NCBI GenBank assembly: GCA_016719895.1
Contig: JADJYG010000016.1
Location: 1-64,000 of the forward strand
Direction of reading: 5' to 3'
From: Saprospirales bacterium
GTDB taxonomy: Bacteria > Bacteroidota > Bacteroidia > Chitinophagales > Saprospiraceae
Length of the DNA stretch: 64,000 nucleotides
Shown: positions 44,538-54,779 of the stretch, piece by piece
Position numbering within the stretch: the first letter of the stretch is position 1
How the letters are laid out: every line of letters begins with the position of its first letter
Notes under the pieces: generated by a model
Told to the model about the DNA's origin: nothing
Databases searched by the model: none
Seen by the model: only the letters and a program-made list of their open reading frames with translations
Position numbers and translations under genes: made by a program

Positions 44538-45458
44538 ATGCCTGTTCACCTTACTCTATTTCGGCCCTCCTTGCTCTTCGGCGGGCTGCTGCTCGTGGCC
44601 TGTTCCGGCCAACCCTCTCCCCCAGCCCCCCCGGCGGCCGCTTCGCCCGGCAGATCGCCGGCGGCCGCCACACCGGCAGCCACACCCCCTCCCCCACCCG
44701 GCCTGGCCGCCGCCGCAGTAGACCGCCCGGAAAAACCGGCCGCTGCGCTGCCAGCCCCGCCGGCCCCGGCAGCAGTACAAGCCTCCCCGGCAGCTCCCGA
44801 CGCCCCCGGTGCAATCTTGCACGATGGATGGGACCAACTTTTGCGCCGGCACGTGCGGGCCGACGGAAAGGTAAACTATGCGGGTTTCAAAACCGACCGG
44901 GCAGCGCTCAGCGCCTACCTGCAAGCGCTGGCCAGGCAGCCGCCCGCCGGTTCCTGGAGCCGCGCAGAACAAATGGCCTATTGGATCAATGCCTATAACG
45001 CCTTTACTGTGGACCTGATCGCAGGAAATTACCCGGTTTCCAGCATCTTAAACCTGGACGGCGGTAAAACCTGGGATGTCAAACGCATCGAACTGGGCGG
45101 AAAAAAATACAGCCTGAACGAGATCGAAAACGACATCCTGCGCTCCCGGTTTCAGGATGCCCGCATCCATTTCGTCCTCAACTGTGCCGCCGTTTCCTGC
45201 CCGCCACTGCTGAACCGGGCATATACCGCCGAAACGCTGTCCGCAACACTCGACCAGCGTACCCGCCAGTTTATCCAAGATCCGAAATACAATATCCTAA
45301 CCGCTGAACAGGCCCGGGTGAGCAAGATTTTTGAGTGGTACGCCGCCGATTTCGGCGATCTCCGGCAATTCCTGTACAAATATGCCGCCGTAAAGCCCGG
45401 CGCTGATACACCGGTGTTTTTTCTCGAATACGACTGGAAGTTGAACGGACTGGACTGA
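44538..45458 (+). CDS. DUF547 lipoprotein
   Basis: A 306-residue lipoprotein. The ATG at 44538 gives MPVHLTLFRPSLLFGGLLLV, with the lipid cysteine at residue 22 (ACSG). A linker of about 75 residues made almost only of P, A and S follows. The DUF547 domain then has VNYAGFKTDRAALSAYLQAL, EQMAYWINAYNAFTVDLIAG, LNEIENDILRSRFQDARIHF and VLNCAAVSCPPLLNRAYTAE. The family is of unknown function, with a possible cysteine-based active site (NCAAVSCP). Repeat block e starts at its stop codon. Confidence 0.85.
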   Translation: MPVHLTLFRPSLLFGGLLLVACSGQPSPPAPPAAASPGRSPAAATPAATPPPPPGLAAAAVDRPEKPAAALPAPPAPAAVQASPAAPDAPGAILHDGWDQLLRRHVRADGKVNYAGFKTDRAALSAYLQALARQPPAGSWSRAEQMAYWINAYNAFTVDLIAGNYPVSSILNLDGGKTWDVKRIELGGKKYSLNEIENDILRSRFQDARIHFVLNCAAVSCPPLLNRAYTAETLSATLDQRTRQFIQDPKYNILTAEQARVSKIFEWYAADFGDLRQFLYKYAAVKPGADTPVFFLEYDWKLNGLD

Positions 45459-45460
45459 CA

Positions 45461-46290
45461 GGTTTTTTTCTCCGTAGAGGGTTGGGACAGGGTCGACAGG
45501 ATTTTTTCATCCGTAGAGTAGAGGGACAGGATTAACAGGATTTTTCAGGATCGACAGGATTTTTTCATCCGTAGAGTAGAGGGACAGGATTAACAGGATT
45601 TTTCAGGATCGACAGGATTTTTTTCATCCGTAGAGTAGAGGGACAGGATTAACAGGATTTTTCAGGATCGACAGGATTTTTTTCATCCGTAGAGTAGAGG
45701 GACAGGATTAACAGGATTTTTCAGGATTAACAGGATTTTTTTCATCCGTAGAGTAGAGGGACAGGATTAACAGGATTTTTCAGGATCGACAGGATTTTTT
45801 CATCCGTAGAGTAGAGGGACAGGATTAACAGGATTTTTCAGGATCGACAGGATTTTTTCATCCGTAGAGTAGAGGGACAGGATTGACAGGATTTTTCAGG
45901 ATCGACAGGATTTTTTTCATCCGTAGAGTAGAGGGACAGGATTAACAGGATTTTTCAGGATCGACAGGATTTTTTTCATCCGTAGAGTAGAGGGACAGGA
46001 TTAACAGGATTTTTCAGGATCGACAGGATTTTTTCTTGCGTAGAGTAGAGGGACAGGATTAACAGGATTTTTCAGGATCGACAGGATTTTTTCATCCGTA
46101 GAGTAGAGGGACAGGATTAACAGGATTTTTCAGGATCGACAGGATTTTTTTTAAAAAGCGCGCGTTCTTTTTATTTTTCTAATCCAAATAAAAATCCTGT
46201 CGATCCTGTCGATCCTGTAAAATCCTGTTAATCCTGTCCCTCTACTCTGCGGGCAAAAAATCCTGTCGATCCTGCGAAATCCTGCCGATC
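45461..46290. repeat. Dispersed repeat block e (about 11 units of 58-60 bases)
   Basis: Units of CATCCGTAGAGTAGAGGG, ACAGGATTAACAGGATTTTT and CAGGATCGACAGGATTTTTT. After 46150 the orientation flips (AATCCTGTCGATCCTGT). The last minus-type unit runs straight into the truncated first CRISPR repeat. Confidence 0.95.
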
Positions 46291-46291
46291 C

Positions 46292-47924
46292 TCAATCCTC
46301 TTACGTCTGGATGCGGTCTGGAAGGTGGTTATCACAACGGTGAATCTTTTGCCGATCGACAGTTTCAATCCTCTTACGTCTGGATGCGGTCTGGAAGATA
46401 GGACCAGCACCCATGATGCTTGTTCTGACTTGGTTTCAATCCTCTTACGTCTGGATGCGGTCTGGAAGGATTCTTTGGGTTGTGAGGCAACCAAAGAAAT
46501 CGAGTTTCAATCCTCTTACGTCTGGATGCGGTCTGGAAGCGGATCTTGTAGAAGATTCGTCGCAGTCAGCAGTTTCAATCCTCTTACGTCTGGATGCGGT
46601 CTGGAAGTTGCGCTGTGCACGTATGTTTTTGGAAGAGTTTCAATCCTCTTACGTCTGGATGCGGTCTGGAAGTTTAGGTTCCACCGAGCGGCAAAATCAG
46701 AATTTTGTTTCAATCCTCTTACGTCTGGATGCGTCTGAGCCTGCATTGGCGGTTATCGTAATTTTAATCTGGTTTCAATCCTCTTACGTCTGGAATACCG
46801 AGGCGGTCTGTCATGCAATGGCTGGGGCAAGAGAGTTTCAATCCTCTTACGTCTGGATGCGGTCTGGAAGTTCCTGTGTCTGTGTCGGCCAACCCGATAT
46901 GGCAGTTTCAATCCTCTTACGTCTGGATGCGGTCTGGAAGTTTCTTCTGGCGATCCTCGTTCTCCCCATGCTGGTTTCAATCCTCTTACGTCTGGATGCG
47001 GTCTGGAAGCGTTGGGGAAGGCCTGATTATAAACTTCCCTACCGGTTTCAATCCTCTTACGTCTGGATGCGGTCTGGAAGACCGCGGTGCCGACTTAGCG
47101 TAAATGATGAATGGGGTTTCAATCCTCTTACGTCTGGATGCGGTCTGGAAGCCGACACCGAAAAAACCGAGCTGCGGCAGCAGGTTTCAATCCTCTTACG
47201 TCTGGATGCGGTCTGGAAGGCGGCGCGGCGTGCAGGCGGTGTTAAAAGCGCGTTTCAATCCTCTTACGTCTGGATGCGGTCTGGAAGTCGCTGGCGCCCA
47301 CATTAGCAATGCCACGAAAACCGTTTCAATCCTCTTACGTCTGGATGCGGTCTGGAAGTCGCAGAGGGTTGGGTGGAAATGTTCGTAGAAGGGGTTTCAA
47401 TCCTCTTACGTCTGGATGCGGTCTGGAAGTTTGTCGATTTTTCTGAATATGCCGTGCCGAGTAAGTTTCAATCCTCTTACGTCTGGATGCGGTCTGGAAG
47501 CTTTTTATTCGGCATTCCATTTCTCCTTCTTTTTGGTTTCAATCCTCTTACGTCTGGATGCGGTCTGGAAGTGGTTCCGATACGAAGTGGTTGGCTTTAT
47601 TGCAGGTTTCAATCCTCTTACGTCTGGATGCGGTCTGGAAGCCTATCTGGAAACGCTTGCTGTGGCTACACCTACATGTTTCAATCCTCTTACGTCTGGA
47701 TGCGGTCTGGAAGGCGGAGAATGAAATATGAAACAGATAGCTAAACAGTTTCAATCCTCTTACGTCTGGATGCGGTCTGGAAGCGTTTTCTTCGCCGCCT
47801 TAGTCATAGGCAGCCAGAGTTTCAATCCTCTTACGTCTGGATGCGGTCTGGAAGTTTTTACTCATGGCAGGGTTATACCACTTACGGAGTTTCAATCCTC
47901 TTACGTCTGGATGCGGTCTGGAAG
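46292..47924 (-). CRISPR. CRISPR array, 24 repeats and 23 spacers
   Basis: The 36-base repeat on the plus strand begins GTTTCAATCCTCTTACGTCT and ends GGATGCGGTCTGGAAG. Read on the minus strand it ends GGATTGAAAC, the usual 3' end of type I and III repeats, so transcription is probably leftward. Spacers are 29-37 bases and all differ. The leftmost repeat (46292-46324) lacks its first three bases, which agrees with a trailer end there. Two neighbouring internal repeats (46707-46735 and 46772-46794) are degenerate or truncated. No cas gene lies in the window. Confidence 0.97.
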
Positions 47925-48500
47925 AGCCAAAACGCACTTAAGCGATTCAATATCAGTGAATAAAACCCGAAAATCGCCCGCGTCGCTGGCTGAAAAGTGG
48001 GGCAAGTTTAACCGATTTTTCAACAAAAACAATAAAAACCCGGAAATATTTTTAAAAAGCGCCATGCATTTCCCGCGTTATATCCATTTGACAATCATAT
48101 CGTTGTACACTTTTTTCAGGTACGATGTTCAAAAAGGGGGTTGCACAACGGTCTTTTTGGCTACTTACGTATCAAAATTTAACTAAACTGCTCTTTTCCC
48201 CCGCGTCCGCTTGTTAATTTTTGCCCGGATCAAGAAGGCAGCGCGTACCGAAAAGCAATGGCCCGGCAGCGTGCGTCTCCATTAACTATTTCGAAATGAA
48301 TCGCTTATACAGCAGGTTATACCAAGTGCCTGCCACTGCACCGGCGGGCCGGTACGGGCTCGTTTCCCGCGTCCGCGAGATTCGTTCACCGCTGCTCTTT
48401 CCCCGGATGCCGGACAACCATATCTTTGTATTATCAAATCGAGCGAAATAACTTCACCGGAGGGAGAGGCGTTGTTGGCGAGACGCCAACAACGGCGGAA
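47925..48500 (-). promoter_or_regulatory. Probable CRISPR leader and gene-free stretch
   Basis: The first 180 bases next to the intact repeat end are A+T-rich, with runs such as AACAAAAACAATAAAAACCC and ATATTTTTAAAAA, as expected of a leader for minus-strand transcription. I see no convincing gene up to 48500. A small hairpin (CGTTGTTGGCG-AGAC-GCCAACAACG) lies at about 48470-48493. Confidence 0.5.
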
Positions 48501-48985
48501 CAGGATTTTTTCATCCGTAGAGTAGAGGGACAGGATTAACAGGATTTTTCAGGATCGACAGGATTTTTCGTCGTTTTCAGACGACTTTTCCGTAGAGTAG
48601 AGGGACAGGATTAACAGGATTTTTCAGGATTAACAGGATTTTTTGAATTGGACAGGGTTAACAGGATTTCTCAGGATCGACAGGATGAGCGAGACTATAT
48701 TGCTTGATTACCAGCTCCTTACATCACATTAAAATCCTGTTGATCCTGTGAAATCCTGCTAATCCTGTCCAAACCGCCTCCGAAGGAGGCAAAATCCTGT
48801 TGATCCTGTGAAATCCTGCTAATCCTGTCCAAACCGCCTCCGAAGGAGGCAAAATCCTGTTGATCCTGTGAAATCCTGCTAATCCTGTCCAAACCGCCTC
48901 CGAAGGAGGCAAAATCCTGTTGATCCTGTGAAATCCTGCTAATCCTGTCCAATTCAAAAAACCCTGTCCAATTCAAAAAACCCTG
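48501..48985. repeat. Dispersed repeat block f with two orientations
   Basis: Two plus-type units like block e, then the core shared with block c (GAGCGAGACTATATTG near 48686), then four minus-type units of 60 bases (AATCCTGTTGATCCTGTGAA, ATCCTGCTAATCCTGTCC, AAACCGCCTCCGAAGGAGGC). It ends about 10 bases from the stop codon of the next gene. Confidence 0.92.
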
Positions 48986-48995
48986 TCCCAACCCG

Positions 48996-50420
48996 TTACC
49001 GCATCTTTTTCAATTCCCGTTCGAACACCATTTCCAGCTGGCCCGCGACGAGATTTTTAGCCACGATCGTCCGGTCTTTATTCAGGATATACAATTCCGG
49101 TGTGATATCCACGTAGTATTTGCCATAAATAGCCCGGTTGGTCGGGTCAAACACATTGGTAAACGTAAAGCCGTTTTTCTTTATAAACGTCCGCCACTCC
49201 TCCTCAGTGGTATTCACGGCGATGCCAAAAAAATCGACTCCGCGGTCTTTCCATTTCGTATAAATCCGCTGGATATCGGGCGCTTGCTCCTGGCAATGTT
49301 CGCAATCGGGGCTGAACATAAACACCACGATGATGGGGGCTGTTATTTCGTAGATGGACCGGAGCGCGCCATGCACATCCGGCGCCCGCACATCGGGGCC
49401 TTTCCGGCCCATCAGGCTGGCCTTCATTTCGTCCACTTTTTTGCGGAGTTTCATAATGTTTTCCGGGGTATCCCAGTACGCATTTTCCGGCGTGATATAT
49501 TTATCGATCAGGAATACATATACCGCCTCGCCATCCATGACCTTGGTTTTCCCGTTTTCGTAGTTCAGTCCGATCCAGTTGACAAAAAACTGGAAATACT
49601 CCTTGTACGGCAAGACGCGTTGTACCAGGGGGTCGGCTACGCGAATAATGGAATCCGGTTGCTGGGGCGTGAGTTCGGTGATGTAGCGGCGCAATTTATT
49701 GACGATCACCGGGGTGTGGAGCAGCCGGTTGTCGGCAAAGTCCACCCCGTCCCAAAAATGGGCGCGGTAATACAGCAGGTTGCCGAGCGTATCCAGGTCG
49801 CCGTTGGGCTTGCGGCGTTCGGGCCATTCGGGGTTTTGGCCGGCTATCTTGAATTTGGTAAAAAAAGCATCCGGGTGCGCGGCATAGATCTCGTCGAGGT
49901 GTGCCTTGCGCGCCTCCATCAACTGGGCCTGGCGCGCCCTGGCCTTTTGATATTCGGGCGATCCTGGCGGGCTGGACCGCATAATCTGGCTGAGTTGGTT
50001 GATCTCCGGGTCCTGAGCGGTTTGAAAACGGAAGTTGCGGTACAGCAGTTCCGTATTGAGCGAGCCGCTCACCTGCATAGTGCCGGTAATGTCGGACACA
50101 TTGGCGCGCAGCGTCATATGCTGGTCCTGGTCGATCAATATGGAAAAATTCTTTTGGCCCGGCAGCAGGAAATAATAAAAACCAGGCGGAAGCGGTTTTT
50201 CGCGGCGCAGTACAAAATGGCCGTTCGCATCGGCGACGGTGGAATCGGCCAGGTAATTCTGGTCGCCGTAGTTTCCAACGAGCCGGACCGTACCGGCTGG
50301 CAGGCCTGCGACCGTCACCTCGATCAGCGTACTATCGGCCGTTGTATCGGCCCGGAGCGGTTGTGCCGGAATAGCGGCAAACAGGATCAGAAAAGGGAAA
50401 TACAGGAAAACTGGACGCAT
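48996..50420 (-). CDS. Thioredoxin-fold protein with DUF5106-like N-terminal part
   Basis: A 474-residue exported protein. The ATG at 50420 gives MRPVFLYFPFLILFAAIPAQ. The first 100 residues are a DUF4369-like beta domain (LPAGTVRLVGNYGDQNYLAD, ANGHFVLRREKPLPPGFYYF). A helical DUF5106-like part follows (YRAHFWDGVDFADNRLLHTP). The C-terminal thioredoxin fold has IIVVFMFSPDCEHCQEQAPD with the CEHC motif and the cis-proline region YYVDITPELYILNKDRTIVA. It would act in the periplasm as a thiol-disulfide protein. Block f abuts its end. Confidence 0.85.
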   Translation of the reverse strand: MRPVFLYFPFLILFAAIPAQPLRADTTADSTLIEVTVAGLPAGTVRLVGNYGDQNYLADSTVADANGHFVLRREKPLPPGFYYFLLPGQKNFSILIDQDQHMTLRANVSDITGTMQVSGSLNTELLYRNFRFQTAQDPEINQLSQIMRSSPPGSPEYQKARARQAQLMEARKAHLDEIYAAHPDAFFTKFKIAGQNPEWPERRKPNGDLDTLGNLLYYRAHFWDGVDFADNRLLHTPVIVNKLRRYITELTPQQPDSIIRVADPLVQRVLPYKEYFQFFVNWIGLNYENGKTKVMDGEAVYVFLIDKYITPENAYWDTPENIMKLRKKVDEMKASLMGRKGPDVRAPDVHGALRSIYEITAPIIVVFMFSPDCEHCQEQAPDIQRIYTKWKDRGVDFFGIAVNTTEEEWRTFIKKNGFTFTNVFDPTNRAIYGKYYVDITPELYILNKDRTIVAKNLVAGQLEMVFERELKKMR

Positions 50421-50589
50421 TGCCTCGTTATTAATATATGACACGTTGCTTAAAACGGCGGCAAAAATAAGGCCGCAGAACGGTCCGGGAAAGAAGTTTT
50501 GGGAATCATTGACATTCCGGGCCGGTACAAAAGCCGCCATACAAGCGGTTTTTCACCTTTGCGCCTTCCATTCCAACACGGGTTGATTT

Positions 50590-51888
50590 TCAGTAAACCC
50601 CTGCGTGCATCAGCTCTTCAATTTCTTCCGCCTCGATGGGGATGCCGGCAAACAGGTCGACCGGTCCGTTGTCGGTGACGAGGATGTCGTTTTCGAGCCG
50701 CATGCCCAGGTTTTCTTCCGGGATATAGATACCCGGCTCGCAGGTAAAGACCATGCCAGCCCGGAAAGGTTCATAGCGCAGGCCGATATCGTGCACATCC
50801 AGCCCCAGGTGGTGGCTGGCGCCGTGCATAAAAAACCGTTTGAACGCAGGCCTGCCGGGCGTTTGCTTTTCGATGTCGTCGCGGCTGAGGAGCCCGAGGC
50901 CGAGCAACTCGCTCTCCATAATCTTGCCAACTTCCTTGTTATATTCTTCCAGGGTGTTGCCGGGTACCAGCAGAGCCGTCGCCTCCCGGAGCACGCGCAA
51001 GACGGCCTTGTATACCGCGCGTTGCCGGCTGGTAAAAATCCCATCGACCGGTATGGACCGCGTCAGGTCGGCCGCGTAATTGGCGTATTCGCAACCAAAA
51101 TCGAGTAGTACCACATCGCCGCTTTCACAGCGTTGGTTGTTTACCACGTAATGCAGGATACACGCATTTTTGCCAGCGGCAATGATCGGCTGATACGCAT
51201 GACCGGTGCCGCGGTTGCGGATAAACTCGTGAATGACCTCCGCTTCCACTTCATACTCCCAAACGCCGGGGCGAACAAACTCCAGCACCCGCTGAAAAGC
51301 TTTGCCCGTAATGTCGGCGCATTGCCGGATCATCTCCAGCTCCAGCGGGCTTTTGATCATCTGGAGCCGCTTCAAAACAGGTTGTGCGCGGTACAAGGCG
51401 TGTGCGGGGTAGCGCTGCCGGACCGTCTGCGCATAACGCCCGTCGCGGGTGTCCACCGGCGACAAAAAATGGTCGTTTTCGTTGGTGTTCAGGTAAATCC
51501 CCTCCGACAGGAGCAGCAATTCATGCAGCAAAAACTCGGCTTCATCCAGGTACAGCACCTTTTTGATGCCCGAAGCCGCCTGCGCCTCTTCTTTCGTGTA
51601 TTTGTGCCCCTCCCAAACGGCGACCCGCTCGCTGCTGCGCCGGATCAGCAGCACTTCTTCGTACCCCTCCTTGGGGCATTGGGGGAACAACACCAACATG
51701 GTCTCTTCCTGGTCGATGCCGCTGAGGTAAAACAAGCCCGGATTCTGCCGGAACGGAAAATATTGGTCGCCCGAACGGGGCATGAGGTCGTTTGAATTGA
51801 ATACCGCCAGGGTATTGGGCTGCATTTCACGAACGAAGCGCTTGCGGTTCAATTGGAAGAGTTCCGGATTCAGTGGATGGTATTTCAT
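50590..51888 (-). CDS. pepP: Xaa-Pro aminopeptidase (M24 family)
   Basis: A 432-residue metallopeptidase removing N-terminal residues before proline. The N-terminal domain includes NSNDLMPRSGDQYFPFRQNP and FYLSGIDQEETMLVLFP. The metal ligands are in VVLLDFGCEYANYAADLTRS (two aspartates), FMHGASHHLGLDVHDIGLRY (histidine), VFTCEPGIYI (glutamate) and MRLENDILVT (glutamate). It is cytoplasmic with typical length. Confidence 0.93.
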   Translation of the reverse strand: MKYHPLNPELFQLNRKRFVREMQPNTLAVFNSNDLMPRSGDQYFPFRQNPGLFYLSGIDQEETMLVLFPQCPKEGYEEVLLIRRSSERVAVWEGHKYTKEEAQAASGIKKVLYLDEAEFLLHELLLLSEGIYLNTNENDHFLSPVDTRDGRYAQTVRQRYPAHALYRAQPVLKRLQMIKSPLELEMIRQCADITGKAFQRVLEFVRPGVWEYEVEAEVIHEFIRNRGTGHAYQPIIAAGKNACILHYVVNNQRCESGDVVLLDFGCEYANYAADLTRSIPVDGIFTSRQRAVYKAVLRVLREATALLVPGNTLEEYNKEVGKIMESELLGLGLLSRDDIEKQTPGRPAFKRFFMHGASHHLGLDVHDIGLRYEPFRAGMVFTCEPGIYIPEENLGMRLENDILVTDNGPVDLFAGIPIEAEEIEELMHAGVY

Positions 51889-52040
51889 GGCTGATTAAAC
51901 GATCAGGTGATGGCAATCGGACGACGCGCCGGCCCATGGCGGCGCGAACGGCCAAAGAAGCGGCGTTTTGCGGAAATATTCAAAAACTTAACATAAAAAA
52001 GGCAAAATACCGGCGTGATTATTTTTTTTCGCAGCAAAAT

Positions 52041-52069
52041 TTGGAGCCAGCTCAAAACCTGTATTTTTG
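52041..52069 (+). promoter_or_regulatory. Promoter of gcvH
   Basis: TTG at 52041-52043, 18 bases, then TATTTTTG at 52062-52069. This is close to the Bacteroidota consensus TTG-N19-TAnnTTTG, 43 bases before the ATG. Confidence 0.5.
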
Positions 52070-52112
52070 GCGCGACTTATAAGCGTCTTTTTCGTCATTT
52101 CGTAAATCGCAC

Positions 52113-52511
52113 ATGAACATGAATTTTCCAGCCAACTGCAAATACACTGAAGACCACGAGTGGATCCGTATGGAAAGCGGCAATATCGCCTATGTCGGTA
52201 TCACTGATTTCGCCCAAAGCGAACTCGGCGAACTGGTTTATATCGAGGTGGAAACCGTAGGGGAAACGGTAGACGCCCATGCGGTCTTCGGAACGGTGGA
52301 AGCCGTTAAAACCACTTCCGATCTGTTTATGCCCGTGGCAGGTAAAGTGCTGGAATTCAATCCCGGACTGGACGATTCCAAGGGCGGGAACCCGGCGTTG
52401 ATCAACGAAGACCCCTACGAAAAAGGCTGGATCGTTAAAATCGAATTGCGCAACCCCGCCGACCTTAACGGCCTGATGGATGCCGCCGCCTACCAGGCCC
52501 ATGTAGCCTGA
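52113..52511 (+). CDS. gcvH: Glycine cleavage system H protein
   Basis: A 132-residue lipoyl carrier that shuttles the aminomethyl group in glycine breakdown. YTEDHEWIRMESGNIAYVGI and FAQSELGELVYIEVETVGET are the family start. The lipoylated lysine is K66 in GTVEAVKTTSDLFMPVAGKV. It ends INEDPYEKGWIVKIEL. The start may be the second methionine two codons later. The other glycine cleavage genes are not nearby. Confidence 0.96.
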   Translation: MNMNFPANCKYTEDHEWIRMESGNIAYVGITDFAQSELGELVYIEVETVGETVDAHAVFGTVEAVKTTSDLFMPVAGKVLEFNPGLDDSKGGNPALINEDPYEKGWIVKIELRNPADLNGLMDAAAYQAHVA

Positions 52512-52632
52512 AACCCGTTCCAACTGGCTTATCCTTTTTCAGCCGGCTTCTCAGCCAGGATTTGCCTGTTTCCTGCGGTCGCGGGCGCAATCGGCGCGCA
52601 TACTGGTCCCGGACCTGCCGGGAAATGGGTGC

Positions 52633-53907
52633 TTATTCCTCCTGTCCGTCGTCGAAATGAAAACGCCGCAATTCCGGCGCTTTCCACCAGGTGAAGCCCA
52701 CTACACCGAGGGCCAGCACCCCGCCCAAGACCACTGCCGGCACTGTGCCGAACAGCTTGGCCGCCACCCCGCTTTCAAAAGCGCCCAGTTCGTTGGAGGA
52801 CACGATGAAAATTGAATTGACCGACGACACCCGCCCTTTCAAGCGGTCGGGGGTCAGGTGCTGGACCAGGTTGGCCCGCACAAACACGCTGACCTCGTCA
52901 AGAATACCGCTGAGGAACAAAAAAAGAAAGGACAACCAAAACCACTCCGACAAGCCGAATCCGATGATACAAATACCGAACCCGGCCACGCAAGTCAGCA
53001 TGACCCGGCCGGCATGGCGCCGAAGGGGCCGGTGCGCCAGGTACAGGCCCATGATAATAGCCCCAAACGACATGGCCGCCCGCAGTATTCCCAGCCCTTC
53101 CGGTCCCACGTGCAGGATATCTTTGGCATACACAGGCAACAAGGCTACCGCGCCGCCGAACAACATGGCAAACAAGTCGAGCGCAATGGCGCCCAGAATC
53201 AGCTGGCTGCCAAACACAAAATGCAAGCCCTCGCGGATACGCACAAGGGCCGGGACGGTATGATCGGCGGGGGGCGCCGGCCGGGATGCAATGCGCAATA
53301 CCATCAGCAGCGCCAACACCGTCAGGGCAGCCATGGTTGCACAAGCCCAGGTGACGCCGGCAAAGCCATACAGCAGGCCGCCGATACCCAGGCCGCTGAG
53401 GCTGGCCATTTCCCAGGTGCTGCTGTTCCAGGAAATAGCATTGGGCAGCGTCTTTTTATCCACCAGCTGGGGTAAAAAGGCAAAGTTGGTCGGGCTGAAA
53501 AATCCGCGGGCAACTCCGGTTATAAAAATAGCCGTATAAATGCCGCCCAACAGTACATTTTTGGGCAACACATCGCGCTGCCAGGTCAGCACCACGAGGG
53601 CGCTCGTACACAATACCATGAGCCCCAAACACGCAACCAAAATATTGCGCCGGTTGTGTTTATCCGCCAAATGACCGGCCCACAAACTGACGGCAATCGA
53701 TGGCAAAGCCTCCGTCAGGCCAATCAGGCCCAGCATAAACGGGTCGCCCGTCAGGTCGTACACAAAATAGCTGATGGAAACCGACATGATCTGGATAGCC
53801 AGGGTGGTGAACAACCGCATAGCCAAAAAACGGCGGTAGTCGGGTATCCGCAAGGCGGCGTAAGCATCATTGCGCGGCCGCGCAGGCAAAACGCGTGGTG
53901 GTATCAT
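52633..53907 (-). CDS. MFS transporter (DHA3-like)
   Basis: A 424-residue transporter with about 12 membrane segments. It includes RLFTTLAIQIMSVSISYFVY, LGLIGLTEALPSIAVSLWAG followed by HLADKHNRRNILV (motif A), and FVFGSQLILGAIALDLFAML opening the second half. Relatives include EntS-type exporters and other DHA3 drug or siderophore exporters. The substrate is unknown. It is convergent with gcvH. Confidence 0.88.
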   Translation of the reverse strand: MIPPRVLPARPRNDAYAALRIPDYRRFLAMRLFTTLAIQIMSVSISYFVYDLTGDPFMLGLIGLTEALPSIAVSLWAGHLADKHNRRNILVACLGLMVLCTSALVVLTWQRDVLPKNVLLGGIYTAIFITGVARGFFSPTNFAFLPQLVDKKTLPNAISWNSSTWEMASLSGLGIGGLLYGFAGVTWACATMAALTVLALLMVLRIASRPAPPADHTVPALVRIREGLHFVFGSQLILGAIALDLFAMLFGGAVALLPVYAKDILHVGPEGLGILRAAMSFGAIIMGLYLAHRPLRRHAGRVMLTCVAGFGICIIGFGLSEWFWLSFLFLFLSGILDEVSVFVRANLVQHLTPDRLKGRVSSVNSIFIVSSNELGAFESGVAAKLFGTVPAVVLGGVLALGVVGFTWWKAPELRRFHFDDGQEE

Positions 53908-54012
53908 GGTGGGTAGAATCCGCCGGCAAAGGTGTAAAGTTTGCGGGAAAAACCGAAGATTTGCGCACCTTTGCCCTACCCCTGCCTGTTCATTTTATTG
54001 CTCACGTCATCT

Positions 54013-54020
54013 TACCTTTG
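54013..54020 (+). promoter_or_regulatory. TACCTTTG promoter box of fabG
   Basis: TAnnTTTG match exactly four bases before the ATG at 54025. Confidence 0.5.
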
Positions 54021-54024
54021 TAGA

Positions 54025-54765
54025 ATGAAACTCCTGGACGGAAAAGTGGCGCTCATCACCGGCGGTTCGCGCGGTATCGGCGAATCCCTCGTGCGTAAAT
54101 TTGCAGAACACGGCGCCAATGTCGCCTTCACCTATGTATCGGCCGGGTCGGCGGCCCGTGCAGAAGCCCTCGCAGCCGGGCTCGGCAGTGGCGTGCGGGC
54201 TTACCAAAGCGATGCCGGCGACTATGCCCAGGCCGAATCGCTGGTCGCGCAAGTGCTGAGTGATTTCGGCAAACTGGATATCCTCATCAACAATGCCGGC
54301 ATTACCCGCGACACCCTGATGCTCCGCATGACCGAGCAGCAATGGGATGAGGTCATGCAGACCAACCTCAAATCGGTGTTCAACCTGACCCGGCACAGCC
54401 TCAAGCCCATGATTCGCACCGGCGGCAGCATTATCAATATGAGTTCCGTGGTCGGGGTGTTCGGCCAGGCCGGGCAGGCCAACTACGCGGCGTCCAAGGC
54501 CGGAATTATCGGTTTTTCCAAGTCTGTCGCCAAGGAATACGGCTCCCGCGGCATCCGGTGCAATGCCGTAGCGCCGGGTTTTATTGAAACCGAAATGACG
54601 GCGGTGCTGGATGAAAAAACCAAAGAAGGTTATCTCAGCGCTATCCCGCTCAAGCGCCTCGGCTCCGGCGACGACGTTGCCAATGCCTGCATTTTCCTGG
54701 CCTCCGACATGGGGGCGTATGTGTCGGGACAGGTACTCTCGGTGTGCGGTGCGTTAAATTGCTAG
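54025..54765 (+). CDS. fabG: 3-oxoacyl-[acyl-carrier-protein] reductase
   Basis: A 246-residue short-chain dehydrogenase that reduces 3-oxoacyl-ACP with NADPH in fatty acid synthesis. The cofactor loop ITGGSRGIGESL is at residues 11-22, and NNAGITRDTLMLRMTEQQWD is the FabG hallmark. The catalytic serine, tyrosine and lysine are in MSSVVGVFGQAGQANYAASK. It ends AYVSGQVLSVCGAL. The ATG at 54025 gives the standard start MKLLDGKVALITG. Confidence 0.93.
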   Translation: MKLLDGKVALITGGSRGIGESLVRKFAEHGANVAFTYVSAGSAARAEALAAGLGSGVRAYQSDAGDYAQAESLVAQVLSDFGKLDILINNAGITRDTLMLRMTEQQWDEVMQTNLKSVFNLTRHSLKPMIRTGGSIINMSSVVGVFGQAGQANYAASKAGIIGFSKSVAKEYGSRGIRCNAVAPGFIETEMTAVLDEKTKEGYLSAIPLKRLGSGDDVANACIFLASDMGAYVSGQVLSVCGALNC

Positions 54766-54779
54766 TGCCGGACGCGCCA

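Noticed and set aside
45461..46290. Block e as a second CRISPR array
   Set aside because: The units are identical over their whole length with no unique spacers, so it is a tandem repeat.
46228..48186. Many frames of 60-297 residues across the CRISPR array
   Set aside because: They are translations of the CRISPR repeat and spacers. The array structure explains them fully.
48221..48451. Frame of 76 codons in the gene-free stretch right of the CRISPR leader
   Set aside because: No start context, no recognisable motif, and arginine/proline-rich composition typical of chance frames.
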